This document shows, one piece after another, positions 35,401 through 42,727 of a stretch of 64,000 nt of DNA. This stretch comes from Neisseria sicca (GTDB taxonomy: Bacteria; Pseudomonadota; Gammaproteobacteria; Burkholderiales; Neisseriaceae), in assembly GCF_017753665.1 (NCBI RefSeq), contig NZ_CP072524.1:1240001-1304000 (forward strand), in the 5' to 3' direction. The position numbers and the translations under genes were made by a program. Below the pieces are notes generated by a model. It worked only from the letters and a program-made list of their open reading frames with translations, did no database searches and had not been told where the DNA came from. The stretch's first letter is position 1, and the number at the start of each line of letters is the position of its first letter.

Positions 35401-36317
35401 CGGTCAAAGAACAAATCATCCACTTCATCAACCGTCCTTTGCCCAAAAGCGTGCCCGCCAAAACACCGCGCTCCATGCTCGGCATCGAAGACGACAAAAG
35501 CATCCCCATCATCCGCAACCCCGCCGCGCCTGAAGATGCCGAAGCCGTGTTCTACTTCCCCGGCTGTGGTTCCGAACGCCTGTTCAGCCAAATCGGACTC
35601 GCCGTTCAAGCCATGCTCTGGCACGTCGGCGTACAAACCGTCCTGCCGCCCGGCTATATGTGTTGCGGCTATCCGCAGGACGCGGGCGGCAACAAGGCAA
35701 AAGCCGAACAAATGAGCACCAACAACCGCGTCGCCTTCCACCGCATGGCGAATACCCTCAACTACCTCGACATCAAAACCGTTGTCGTCAGTTGCGGCAC
35801 CTGCTACGACCAGCTCGAAAAATACCGCTTTGAAGAAATCTTCCCCGGCTGCCGCATCATCGACATCCACGAATACCTGCTCGAAAAAGGCGTGCAACTG
35901 AACGGCGTGAAAGGTCAGCAATACCTCTACCACGACCCCTGCCACACGCCCATCAAAACCATGAACGCCACCCAAATGGCAAGCAGCCTCATGGGGCAGA
36001 AAGTCGTCTTAAGTGACCGCTGCTGCGGCGAATCCGGCATGTTTGCCGTCAAACGGCCCGACATCGCCACCCAAGTCAAATTCCGCAAACAGGAAGAAAT
36101 CGAGAAAAACCTCAAAGAGCTGCCGCAAGGCGAACCCGTCAAAATGCTCACCTCCTGCCCCGCCTGCCTGCAAGGTCTGAGCCGCTACGCCGACGACAAC
36201 GACATGCCCGCCGACTATATCGTCATCGAAATGGCGAAACATATCCTCGGCGAAAATTGGCTGGACGAGTTTGTGAAAAAAGCCAACAACGGCGGCGTGG
36301 AGAAAGTGTTGCTGTAA
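32484..36317 (+). CDS. FAD-linked oxidase / Fe-S oxidoreductase fusion (DUF3683-GlcD-CCG)
   Basis: 1277 residues. An N-terminal DUF3683-type region (1-~160) is followed by an FAD-binding PCMH domain with IPRGGGTGYTGGAVP, then an FAD-oxidase C-terminal domain with HMHAGDGNVHTNIPV and GEHGIGITK. Next are two 4Fe-4S motifs (CLRCGKCKPVCSTHVP; CTVCHRCVKPCPVNID) and two CCG/heterodisulfide-reductase-type Cys domains (YFPGCGSERLF..CCGYPQD; SCGTCYDQL..CCGESGM). It combines GlcD-, GlcF- and LldE-like modules in one chain and probably oxidises a 2-hydroxy acid, passing electrons to quinone. The substrate is unknown to me. A GCCGTCTGAA-type DUS lies at 33500-33509. Confidence 0.85.
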   Translation: MTTTTAPQRIREIPYNYTSYTDREIVIRLLGDEAWQILQDLRGQRRTGRSARMLFEVLGDIWVVVRNPYLVDDLLEHPKRRAALVREMRHRLNEIRKRRDDNPQVDVLVAAAEKAVERFDGSFDETRQKRRQILERLSKITKPHNIMFDGLARVTHVTDATDWRVEYPFVVVNPDTEAEVAPLVRALIELDLVIIPRGGGTGYTGGAVPLDANSAVINTEKLDKHRGVEFVELAGLDGKHPIIHCGAGVVTRRVEETAHQAGLVFAVDPTSADASCVGGNVAMNAGGKKAVLWGTALDNLAYWQMVNPQGEWLRIERVRHNFGKIHDEETAVFDVHTLDSDGINVVKTERLEIPGHKFRKVGLGKDVTDKFLSGLPGVQKEGTDGIITSVAFVLHKMPKYTRTVCMEFFGTVATATPSIVEIRDFLLAHDSVRLAGLEHLDWRYVRAVGYATKAAGKGRPKMVLLADVVSDDEAAVEAAAEHICKLARARDGEGFIAVSPEARKTFWLDRSRTAAIAKHTNAFKINEDVVIPLERLGEYSDGIERINIELSIQNKLTLCAALEQYLSGKLPIDKMGTDLPTAELLGERGKHALAHVSAVKERWDWLLAHLDTPLADYKSRYGAAVHAAPEAKDDESCFTAFRDFRLRVSVKDDVMKPLAEIFSGKTDTKIIEGLGKIHAKTVRGRVFVALHMHAGDGNVHTNIPVNSDDAQMLQTAYRSVERIMKLARSLGGVISGEHGIGITKLEFLTDEDLQPFWDYKKQVDPKHTFNRHKLMKGSDLRNAYTPSFELLGAESLIMEKSDLGTIADSVKDCLRCGKCKPVCSTHVPRANLLYSPRNKILGVGLLTEAFLYEEQTRRGVSIKHFEELMDIGDHCTVCHRCVKPCPVNIDFGDVTVAIRNYLADSGHKRFAPAASMGMAFLNATGPKTIKVLRAAMIQTGFPAQNFAYKIGKLLPVGTKKQKAEPKATVGTAPVKEQIIHFINRPLPKSVPAKTPRSMLGIEDDKSIPIIRNPAAPEDAEAVFYFPGCGSERLFSQIGLAVQAMLWHVGVQTVLPPGYMCCGYPQDAGGNKAKAEQMSTNNRVAFHRMANTLNYLDIKTVVVSCGTCYDQLEKYRFEEIFPGCRIIDIHEYLLEKGVQLNGVKGQQYLYHDPCHTPIKTMNATQMASSLMGQKVVLSDRCCGESGMFAVKRPDIATQVKFRKQEEIEKNLKELPQGEPVKMLTSCPACLQGLSRYADDNDMPADYIVIEMAKHILGENWLDEFVKKANNGGVEKVLL

Positions 36318-36325
36318 GGTTTGTA

Positions 36326-36362
36326 AGGTTTTCAGACGACCCCAAAGGTCGTCTGAAAACCT
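36326..36362. terminator. Inverted DUS pair after the FAD/Fe-S gene
   Basis: AGGTTTTCAGACGACC and inverse GGTCGTCTGAAAACCT with a 4-5-base loop. Confidence 0.7.
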
Positions 36363-36617
36363 CATTTATTAAATCGGCGGAGATACTTTGGAAGGTTAGA
36401 GTGAAGACAGTTTTGATGCGCTAATTTGCCGAAAACAGTTTGACAAATTTCCTATATCTTCCAAGGCTGAAAAGGCGACGGCTCAGAAATTGGCTTTGCC
36501 TGTGAACTGTGTTCCCATCTCCTTTCGATTTTCAGACGACCTTTACGTTTGAAACAGATAAAATCCTATTCCTTCTTCAATTCTTTCCGACTATGAAAAA
36601 AGGTCGTCTGAAAACTT
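36363..36617. other. Intergenic region left of the IS3-type element
   Basis: Two single DUS in opposite orientation (about 36531-36542 and 36600-36611); no gene or RNA seen. Confidence 0.5.
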
Positions 36618-36657
36618 TGAACTGGCCCCCAAATCTTGGACACTCATAAAAGCCTAT

Positions 36658-37554
36658 TCAGGCGCTCTGTGCAAGCTGGGTTCTGTATGCGACAGGACTC
36701 AGCTTTTTCAATTTCAAACTGCAACGCTCCCGGTTGTAGTAATCCATATAGTCATCTATCTGTTTCATCAATTCGTCTACCGTCAATTCTCCTGCGTTAT
36801 AGAAACACTCCGTCTTCAACACCGCAAAGAAGCTTTCCATCGGCGCATTGTCCCAGCAGTTCGCCTTACGCGACATGCTTTGAACCATGGAATGCTCCGC
36901 AAGCAATTCCCTATATCCCGTTGTACGGTACAGCACACCTTGGTCCGAATGAAGCATCGTTCCTTCGCCGGTCAGCCGGGGTGCGGCTTTTTCGAGCATT
37001 TCCTTCACCATTTCGCTGTTAGCATTGCGGCTCATGGCGTAGGCGACGATTTCTCGGTTGAACAAGTCCAAGATTGGCGAGAGGTACAGTTTGCCGTCGC
37101 TCCCTTTGAGTTCGGTCACGTCGGTCAGCCATTTTTCGTTGGGCTTTTGGGCTTTGAACCGGCGTTTGAGGAGGTGTTCCGATATTTCGCCCATGGCGGG
37201 ATGGCGGTAGGCTTTTTTCGCCCGTATTTTGGCTTTCAGCCCCATCTGTTTCATCAACCGAGCTGCTTTTTTGCGGTTCTAATCCAATGTTGCGGCAATG
37301 CGCCTTTGCCCGTAGCGTCCTTTATGCCGCCGGTAGGTTTCGACAAGGAGGGCTTTGTCGGCTGCGTCGGGGTCGGATCGGTCTTGGTGGTGGTAGTAAA
37401 AGCTGCTTTTGGGCAGGTTTGCGATGTGCAGTAGGTATTTGAGCGGGTGCTGCGCCCTCAGTGTTTGGACGGTTTGGCTTTGTCCTTTTCGGTCCGCTTT
37501 TGGCTGAGGGCTTTTAACTCCTTTAGGTAGGCGACCTCTGCGCGCATATAGCAC
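36658..37554 (-). pseudogene. IS3-family transposase OrfB, interrupted by an amber codon
   Basis: Reads in one frame from the start region KSSFYYHHQDRSD to the rve integrase core (EKWLTDVTELKGSDGKLYL, FNREIVAYA, HSDQGVLYR, and Glu in NAPMESFFAVLKTE). A TAG at 37279-37281 (GAT TAG AAC CGC) splits it after RRIAATLD. Everything downstream is intact, so this is a recent single-base lesion. It normally joins OrfA by -1 frameshifting. Confidence 0.85.
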
Positions 37555-37808
37555 AACTCTTCAATAAGCTCTGCCTGTGTTTTTTCGTGGTCGGGTTTGT
37601 CGGCGATGAAGGGGTTTTTGCGGTGGTCGGTCATGGTTTTGGATTGTGGATGTTCGAGTGCGCCGATACCGCCTTCCTGATAGGCGCGTATCCGTCGCCG
37701 CAGGTGGGTTCGGGAGATGCCGTAATGATCTGCGGTACGCTGTTGGCTGCGTATGTGCAGGTAGTGGAGTACGGCTTGGTATTTGAAGTGTAATGTATAT
37801 TTGCTCAT
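37458..37808 (-). CDS. IS3-family OrfA (helix-turn-helix protein)
   Basis: 116 residues. HTH region HYGISRTHLRRRIRAYQEGG, then a C-terminal coiled coil (AELIEELCYMRAEVAYLKEL) typical of OrfA proteins. Overlaps orfB by 97 bases in another frame. Confidence 0.85.
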   Translation of the reverse strand: MSKYTLHFKYQAVLHYLHIRSQQRTADHYGISRTHLRRRIRAYQEGGIGALEHPQSKTMTDHRKNPFIADKPDHEKTQAELIEELCYMRAEVAYLKELKALSQKRTEKDKAKPSKH

Positions 37809-37949
37809 AAAAAAACTGCACCTTGTGAGTTGGAGGGGATGTGTCCAACTTTTGGGGTGCAGTTCACCTTAAACCAAGATTTTCAGACGACCTTTCTTTA
37901 TCCAAGGCGGCAAATGTTTGACCAACTTAGCCAAAGTTACCGACGAAAC

Positions 37950-39611
37950 CTACATCCCGCCATAATTCGGTCCGCTTGCGCCTTCAGGGCAAATCCAAGT
38001 GATGTTTTGCGTCGGGTCTTTGATGTCGCACGTTTTGCAGTGAACGCAGTTGGCGGCGTTGATTTGCAGGCGCGGACTGCCGTTCTCTTCGACGATTTCA
38101 TACACACCAGCCGGACAATAGCGCGTTTCGGGCGAAGCGTATTCTTTGTAGTTCACGTCTATCATCGTTTGCGGATTTTTCAGCACCAAATGGTCGGGCT
38201 GGTTTTCTTCGTGCGCGAGATTGGCAAGGAAGACGCTGCTCAAACGGTCGAAGGTCAACACGCCGTCGGGTTTCGGATAATCAATCGGCTTGCACGCGGC
38301 GGCTTTTTTGAGCTGCTCGTTGTCTTTGCCGTGATGTTTCAAGGTCCACGGAGCCTTGCCTCTGAAAATCATCTGGTCGATGCCGGTATAGATTGAGCCG
38401 AGGTAAACGCCCCATTTGAATGACGGACGGACATTACGCGCGGCGTAAAGCTCTTGATACAGCCAGCTTTGTTCAAAACGTTGCTGATAATCCGCCGCCT
38501 CTTTACCGCTGTCGAAGCCCTCCACTTCTTCAAGGTTTTCCAACAAGGGGAACACGGCTTCGGCGGCGAGCATGGCGGATTTCATCGCGGTATGGATGCC
38601 TTTGATGCGCGGCATATTGAGGAAACCCGCCGCATCGCCGATTAAAACGCCGCCCTTGAACGAGAGCTTCGGCAGGCTTTGCAAACCGCCTTCAATCAGC
38701 GAACGTGCGCCGTAAGCGATGCGGCGACCGCCTTCGAAGGTTTTGCGGATTTCGGGATGGGTTTTGAAACGTTGGAACTCTTCAAACGGCGACAGATAAG
38801 GGTTTTGATAATCCAAACCGACTACGAAACCGACGGCGACTTTGTTGTCGTCGAAATGATAAACAAACGCGCCGCCGTAGGTTTTGCTGTCCAGCGGCCA
38901 GCCCGCGCTGTGTACCACCAAGCCGGGCTGATGTTTTTCAGACGACACTTCCCAAATCTCTTTGATGCCCAAACCGTAAGTTTGCGGCTGGCTGTTTTGG
39001 TCGAGTTGGAAACGTTCGATGACTTGTTTGGAAAGCGAACCGCGGCAACCTTCGGCAAACAGGGTTTGCTGCGCCCAAAGCTCCATGCCGGGCTGGAAAC
39101 TGTCGGTCGGCTCGCCGTCTTTACCCACGCCCATATTGCCGGTTGCAATGCCTTTGACCGAACCGTCTTCGTGATACAGCACTTCGGCGGCGGCAAAGCC
39201 CGGATAGATTTCCACGCCCATATTTTCCGCCTGCTCCGCCAACCAGCGCACGACTTCGCCCAAGCTGACGATGTAGTTGCCGTGATTGTTGAAATTCGGG
39301 GTAACGGGCAGATTGAACGCTTTTTTCTCCGTCAGGAACAACACTTTGTCCTGCGTTACCGCGCGCGTCAGCGGCGCGCCTTTTTCTTTCCAGTCGGGAA
39401 TCAGCTCATTCAGCGCAATCGGATCAATGACCGCGCCCGCCAGCGAATGCGCACCCACCTCCGAACCCTTCTCCACCACGCAAACGCTGATTTCGCGCCC
39501 GTTTTTTTCGGCAAGCTGCTTCAGTTTGATGGCGGCAGACAAACCCGACGGGCCTGCGCCGACAATCACGACATCGTATTGCATACTGTCGCGGGTGATG
39601 GATTCTGTCAT
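37950..39611 (-). CDS. Electron transfer flavoprotein-ubiquinone oxidoreductase
   Basis: 553 residues from ATG 39611; the longer frame to 39743 translates a DUS pair. An N-terminal FAD Rossmann motif VVIVGAGPSGLSAAIKL, KGIHTAMKSAMLAAEA, and a C-terminal 4Fe-4S ligand set (CPAGVYEIVEE, CVHCKTCDIKDPTQNI, WICPEGASGPNYGGM). A monotopic inner-membrane enzyme that passes electrons from ETF to ubiquinone, and the logical acceptor for the acyl-CoA dehydrogenase at 27456-28544. The gene stands between two insertion sequences. Confidence 0.95.
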   Translation of the reverse strand: MTESITRDSMQYDVVIVGAGPSGLSAAIKLKQLAEKNGREISVCVVEKGSEVGAHSLAGAVIDPIALNELIPDWKEKGAPLTRAVTQDKVLFLTEKKAFNLPVTPNFNNHGNYIVSLGEVVRWLAEQAENMGVEIYPGFAAAEVLYHEDGSVKGIATGNMGVGKDGEPTDSFQPGMELWAQQTLFAEGCRGSLSKQVIERFQLDQNSQPQTYGLGIKEIWEVSSEKHQPGLVVHSAGWPLDSKTYGGAFVYHFDDNKVAVGFVVGLDYQNPYLSPFEEFQRFKTHPEIRKTFEGGRRIAYGARSLIEGGLQSLPKLSFKGGVLIGDAAGFLNMPRIKGIHTAMKSAMLAAEAVFPLLENLEEVEGFDSGKEAADYQQRFEQSWLYQELYAARNVRPSFKWGVYLGSIYTGIDQMIFRGKAPWTLKHHGKDNEQLKKAAACKPIDYPKPDGVLTFDRLSSVFLANLAHEENQPDHLVLKNPQTMIDVNYKEYASPETRYCPAGVYEIVEENGSPRLQINAANCVHCKTCDIKDPTQNITWICPEGASGPNYGGM

Positions 39612-39687
39612 GGCGGTTCCTGTATGTTTATTATTGAATTGCAAACTCGTGATTATACAACGGGAACATATAGTTACCAAATACAAC

Positions 39688-39730
39688 AAAGGTCGTCTGA
39701 AACCATGTTTTCGGTTTTCAGACGACCTTT
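39688..39730. terminator. Inverted DUS pair upstream of ETF-QO
   Basis: AAAGGTCGTCTGAAA and inverse with a ~13-base loop. Confidence 0.5.
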
Positions 39731-39790
39731 TCTTCAAGTCCAACTAAATTTCCACATATTATTCTACATATTGACGCAATACACTTTCCG

Positions 39791-41006
39791 AGACCTTTGC
39801 AAAATTCCCCAAAATCCCCTAAATTCCCACCAAGACATTTAGGGGATTTCTCATGAGCACCTTCTTCCGGCAAACCGCACAAGCCATGATTGCCAAACAC
39901 ATCGACCGCTTCCCACTATTGAAGTTGGATCAAGTGATTGATTGGCAGCCGGTCGAACAGTACCTGAATCGTCAAAGAACCCGTTACCTCCGAGACCACC
40001 GCGGCCGTCCCGCCTATTCCCTGTTGTCCATGTTCAAAGCCGTCCTGCTCGGACAATGGCACAGCCTCTCCGATCCCGAACTCGAACACAGCCTCATCAC
40101 CCGCATCGATTTCAACCTGTTTTGCCGCTTTGACGAACTGAGCATCCCCGATTACAGCACCTTATGCCGCTACCGCAACTGGCTGGCGCAAGACGACACC
40201 CTGTCCGAATTGCTGGAACTGATTAACTGCCAACTGACCGAAAAAAACCTAAAAGTAGAGAAAGCATCCGCCGCCGTCATTGACGCCACCATTATTCAAA
40301 CTGCCGGCAGCAAACAGCGTCAGGCTATAGAAGTCGATGAAGAAGGACAAGTCAGCGGCCAAACCACACCGAGTAAGGACAAAGATGCCCGTTGGACAAA
40401 GAAAAACGGCCTCTACAGACTCGGTTACAAACAACATACCCGTACCGATGAGGAAGGCTATATCGAGAAACTGCACATCACCCCCGCCAATACCCATGAG
40501 TGTAACCACCTGTTGCCTTTGCTGGAAGGAATAGCCAAAGACACAACCGTCTATGCCGACAAAGGCTACGACAGTGCGGAAAACCGGCAACATCTGAAAG
40601 ACCATCGGTTGCTGGACGGCATTATGCGCAAAGCCCACCGCAACCGTCCGCTGACGGAAGTGCAAACCAAACGTAACCGATATTTGTCGAAGACCCGTTA
40701 TGTGGTCGAACAAAGCTTCGGTACGCTGCACCGTAAATTCCGCTACGCCCGGGCAGCCTATTTTGGGCTGATTAAAGTGAGTGCGCAAAGCCATCTGAAG
40801 GCGATGTGTTTGAACCTGTTGAAAGCGGCTAACAGGCTAAGTGTGCCTGTTGCCGCCTAAAAGGCGGCCCGGATGCCTGATTATCAGGTATCCGGGGAGG
40901 ATTAAGGGGGTATTTGGGTAAAATCAGGAGCAATTAGTGGCAGAAACAGCCGAAAACCTGTGTTTGGGTTTCGGCTGTCGGGGAAAGGGCTTTTTTGCAA
41001 AGGTCT
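39791..41006 (+). mobile_element. IS1106-like insertion sequence (IS5 family)
   Basis: 1216 bp with terminal inverted repeats AGACCTTTGCAAAA / TTTTTTGCAAAGGTCT. The 7-bp CTTTCCG occurs on both sides (39784-39790 and 41007-41013) and looks like the target duplication. It carries one intact transposase gene. Confidence 0.92.
39853..40860 (+). CDS. IS5-family transposase (IS1106-like)
   Basis: 335 residues, intact. The N-terminal DUF772 segment (HSLSDPELEHSLITRIDF) is followed by a DDE domain: AVIDATIIQ (first Asp), VYADKGYDSAENRQ (second Asp) and RYVVEQSFGTLHRKFRYARA (Glu). The ISs of this type are abundant in Neisseria. It appears functional. Confidence 0.93.
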   Translation: MSTFFRQTAQAMIAKHIDRFPLLKLDQVIDWQPVEQYLNRQRTRYLRDHRGRPAYSLLSMFKAVLLGQWHSLSDPELEHSLITRIDFNLFCRFDELSIPDYSTLCRYRNWLAQDDTLSELLELINCQLTEKNLKVEKASAAVIDATIIQTAGSKQRQAIEVDEEGQVSGQTTPSKDKDARWTKKNGLYRLGYKQHTRTDEEGYIEKLHITPANTHECNHLLPLLEGIAKDTTVYADKGYDSAENRQHLKDHRLLDGIMRKAHRNRPLTEVQTKRNRYLSKTRYVVEQSFGTLHRKFRYARAAYFGLIKVSAQSHLKAMCLNLLKAANRLSVPVAA

Positions 41007-41027
41007 CTTTCCGAATACCACTCTTCT

Positions 41028-41462
41028 TCATTTTTTGCCAATATGATAGAGCACACCTTCCTCAAAAAGGGTTTTATCCGATATTTCATCAATAAAAACA
41101 AAGCGTCCATATATAGATAGCATTTTATCTATCTTAGTAATATCTGTCAGACACAGAAAAAAATTGCAAGGAATACCGTTCAAATCCTCCAATAAATCGC
41201 ATTGAAGCCTAAAGTAATCCAATTTCAACTGTTTTTTGTTTTTCTTGATAAATTCTAAATAAGTACGCTTATTGGCAAAATTTTCGGGATACACCCCTTT
41301 CTCTTCAGAGAAAGTATAAATCCAATCATATAAAGAAAAATTTTTATCTCCAATATGAAATAAAGTATTTTCATTATATTTTGAAAAACCCCGAATTTCC
41401 TTATTGTCCGGGATACTGAGAGTAATAATGAGCGCAGCAGACATAACAAATAAATGCAGCAA
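41028..41462 (-). CDS. Hypothetical protein, N-terminus probably lost to a stop codon
   Basis: Up to 144 residues from TTG 41462, or 138 from ATG 41444. The same frame continues upstream as ATG 41513 MWAMFYLNSSFG-TAG-AFFYLLHLFVMSAALIITL, so a tryptophan-like codon seems to have become TAG at codon 13 of a gene whose start was a hydrophobic signal or membrane segment. The C-terminal part (PCNFFLCLTDITKID.. GRFVFIDEIS) matches the pattern of the protein at 42041-42424. AT-rich; function unknown. Confidence 0.5.
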   Translation of the reverse strand: MLHLFVMSAALIITLSIPDNKEIRGFSKYNENTLFHIGDKNFSLYDWIYTFSEEKGVYPENFANKRTYLEFIKKNKKQLKLDYFRLQCDLLEDLNGIPCNFFLCLTDITKIDKMLSIYGRFVFIDEISDKTLFEEGVLYHIGKK

Positions 41463-41600
41463 ATAGAAAAAAGCCTAACCAAACGATGAATTGAGGTAAA
41501 ACATCGCCCACATGACATCTATTCTTGTCTTTTCCCAAGAATAGACAAGAATGACCAGTATGACTGTCTAATGGATTGGAAATTCAAACTCATCACTAAC

Positions 41601-41632
41601 AAAGGTCGTCTGAAAAAGTTTTCAGACGACCT
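41601..41632. terminator. Inverted DUS pair after the 41650-42024 gene
   Basis: AAAGGTCGTCTGAAAA and inverse with a very short loop. Confidence 0.65.
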
Positions 41633-41649
41633 GTCTGTCTGCAAACCGC

Positions 41650-42024
41650 TTACATTTCCATGCGGTAAAAACACCGCAAATCCAGCCTCAACCCCGCGCT
41701 GATTTGTGCAACGGATACCTTATTTTCCTTTATATGTTTCAAAACAAGCTTGGCAAAGTCTTCTTCGCCTTCCCGATGCCTCAAAAGCACATCAGAAAAA
41801 ACAAAACTCCCACCGCAAAGCCCGTAAATCCATCTGAGCCACTCCGCCCCTTTTTCCGTCATACACGATTCAGTTTCGCTTCTTTCCGTATAAACACCGC
41901 CTTCGCAAAACCTGAAATAGACCCACAAATCAGTATTTTGCGCCACTAGGGCAAACGCTTCGCCACGCATTTTCGCCAGCATGGGGCAAGGGCGGGAAGC
42001 AGCAATCAAATAGGCAAAAGACAT
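41650..42024 (-). CDS. Hypothetical protein
   Basis: 124 residues, not recognised. Cys- and aromatic-rich, with no signal peptide or membrane helix. An acidic middle (RSETESCMTEKGAEWLRWIYG) is followed by a Lys/Leu helix (FAKLVLKHIKENKVSV). It starts 16 bases after the stop of the upstream gene (42041), so the two are probably one transcription unit. No similarity in pattern to its two neighbours. Confidence 0.6.
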   Translation of the reverse strand: MSFAYLIAASRPCPMLAKMRGEAFALVAQNTDLWVYFRFCEGGVYTERSETESCMTEKGAEWLRWIYGLCGGSFVFSDVLLRHREGEEDFAKLVLKHIKENKVSVAQISAGLRLDLRCFYRMEM

Positions 42025-42040
42025 ACAGATACCGTTTTGT

Positions 42041-42424
42041 TTATTTGTTCAAAATATATTTTTGTCCGAAGCCGACGCAAAAAAACGGCGCATCCGACAA
42101 CGTCCCGCGCCCGATGCCGACTTCAGGCAAGTCCCCGAAATCCTCGGAACAGGCAAATTCCACATAGCGCAGGTTTTCCGACATAGAAACGATGACATCC
42201 CGCATGTCTTCCGACAAACAGAAAACTGACTCGCAAGGACATTTGTTTCTCAATTCCAATTTCAAATATTGCTTAAACAGCTTGGGGTTTCCCTTTTCCG
42301 TAATCCATCCTTCGGAAGACATATAGGCTTTTGACAGGAAATCGTCATCGCTATTCCATACCTTGCGGAAAAACGTATAAGCCGTATCCTCTTTTTCAAC
42401 ATAAAACCGCCTCTGCTTCAGCAA
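42041..42424 (-). CDS. Hypothetical protein, related to the 41028-41462 product
   Basis: 127 residues, not recognised. The segment CPCESVFCLSEDMRDVIVSM..LRYVEFACSED aligns by pattern with IPCNFFLCLTDITKIDKMLS..GRFVFIDEISD of the 41028 gene, after a similar Lys/Leu-rich helix (LFKQYLKLELRN / KKNKKQLKLDYFRL). Two diverged copies of one small family in a cluster near repeats resemble immunity-gene cassettes of polymorphic toxins; no toxin gene is present, so this is speculation. Confidence 0.55.
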   Translation of the reverse strand: MLKQRRFYVEKEDTAYTFFRKVWNSDDDFLSKAYMSSEGWITEKGNPKLFKQYLKLELRNKCPCESVFCLSEDMRDVIVSMSENLRYVEFACSEDFGDLPEVGIGRGTLSDAPFFCVGFGQKYILNK

Positions 42425-42650
42425 GTGGATGTACGGATTATCGGATTCGCAGACTGAAAAAACATCTTATTCCTAATTCTCAGTAATCCCAGATTTCTTA
42501 AGATGGCAGGTCATCCTGACGACCACGGTCAAATCGCCGGATACGGCAGCTGCCTGCATGACACATATAACGCGCCACGCCTGGTCGAAATCGGCTTCTG
42601 TTATTTAAAGTTTGTTATTTCTTTCAAAGATGAAAATGTCCTTATTACAC
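42425..42650. other. Intergenic region with a 34-codon fragment
   Basis: A short open frame at 42503-42607 (+) reads MAGHPDDHGQIAGYGSCLHD and continues ..TYNAPRLVEIGFCYL. It has no clear ribosome site and may be a leftover of a larger gene. Nothing else is seen. Confidence 0.3.
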
Positions 42651-42696
42651 AAAAGGCCGTCTGAAAACCTTGTATTTAATTTTCAGACGACCTTTT
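42651..42696. terminator. Mixed-dialect inverted DUS pair after the znuA-like gene
   Basis: One arm is AAGGCCGTCTGAAAA (AG-DUS), the other the usual TTTTCAGACGACCTT (mucosa DUS), so the stem has one G-T/C mismatch. Confidence 0.6.
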
Positions 42697-42727
42697 GAAT
42701 TTTTCAATTCAAACCAATCAAGCGGTT

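Larger units (their letters stand above)
36618..37866 (-). mobile_element. IS3-family insertion sequence (IS150-like layout), transposase inactive
   Basis: About 1249 bp with related ends: left TGAACTGGCCCCCAAATCTT, right (inverted) TGAACTGCACCCCAAAAGTT, both continuing to TTGGACAC. It carries orfA and an overlapping orfB that is cut by an in-frame TAG. A clear target duplication is not seen. Confidence 0.88.
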
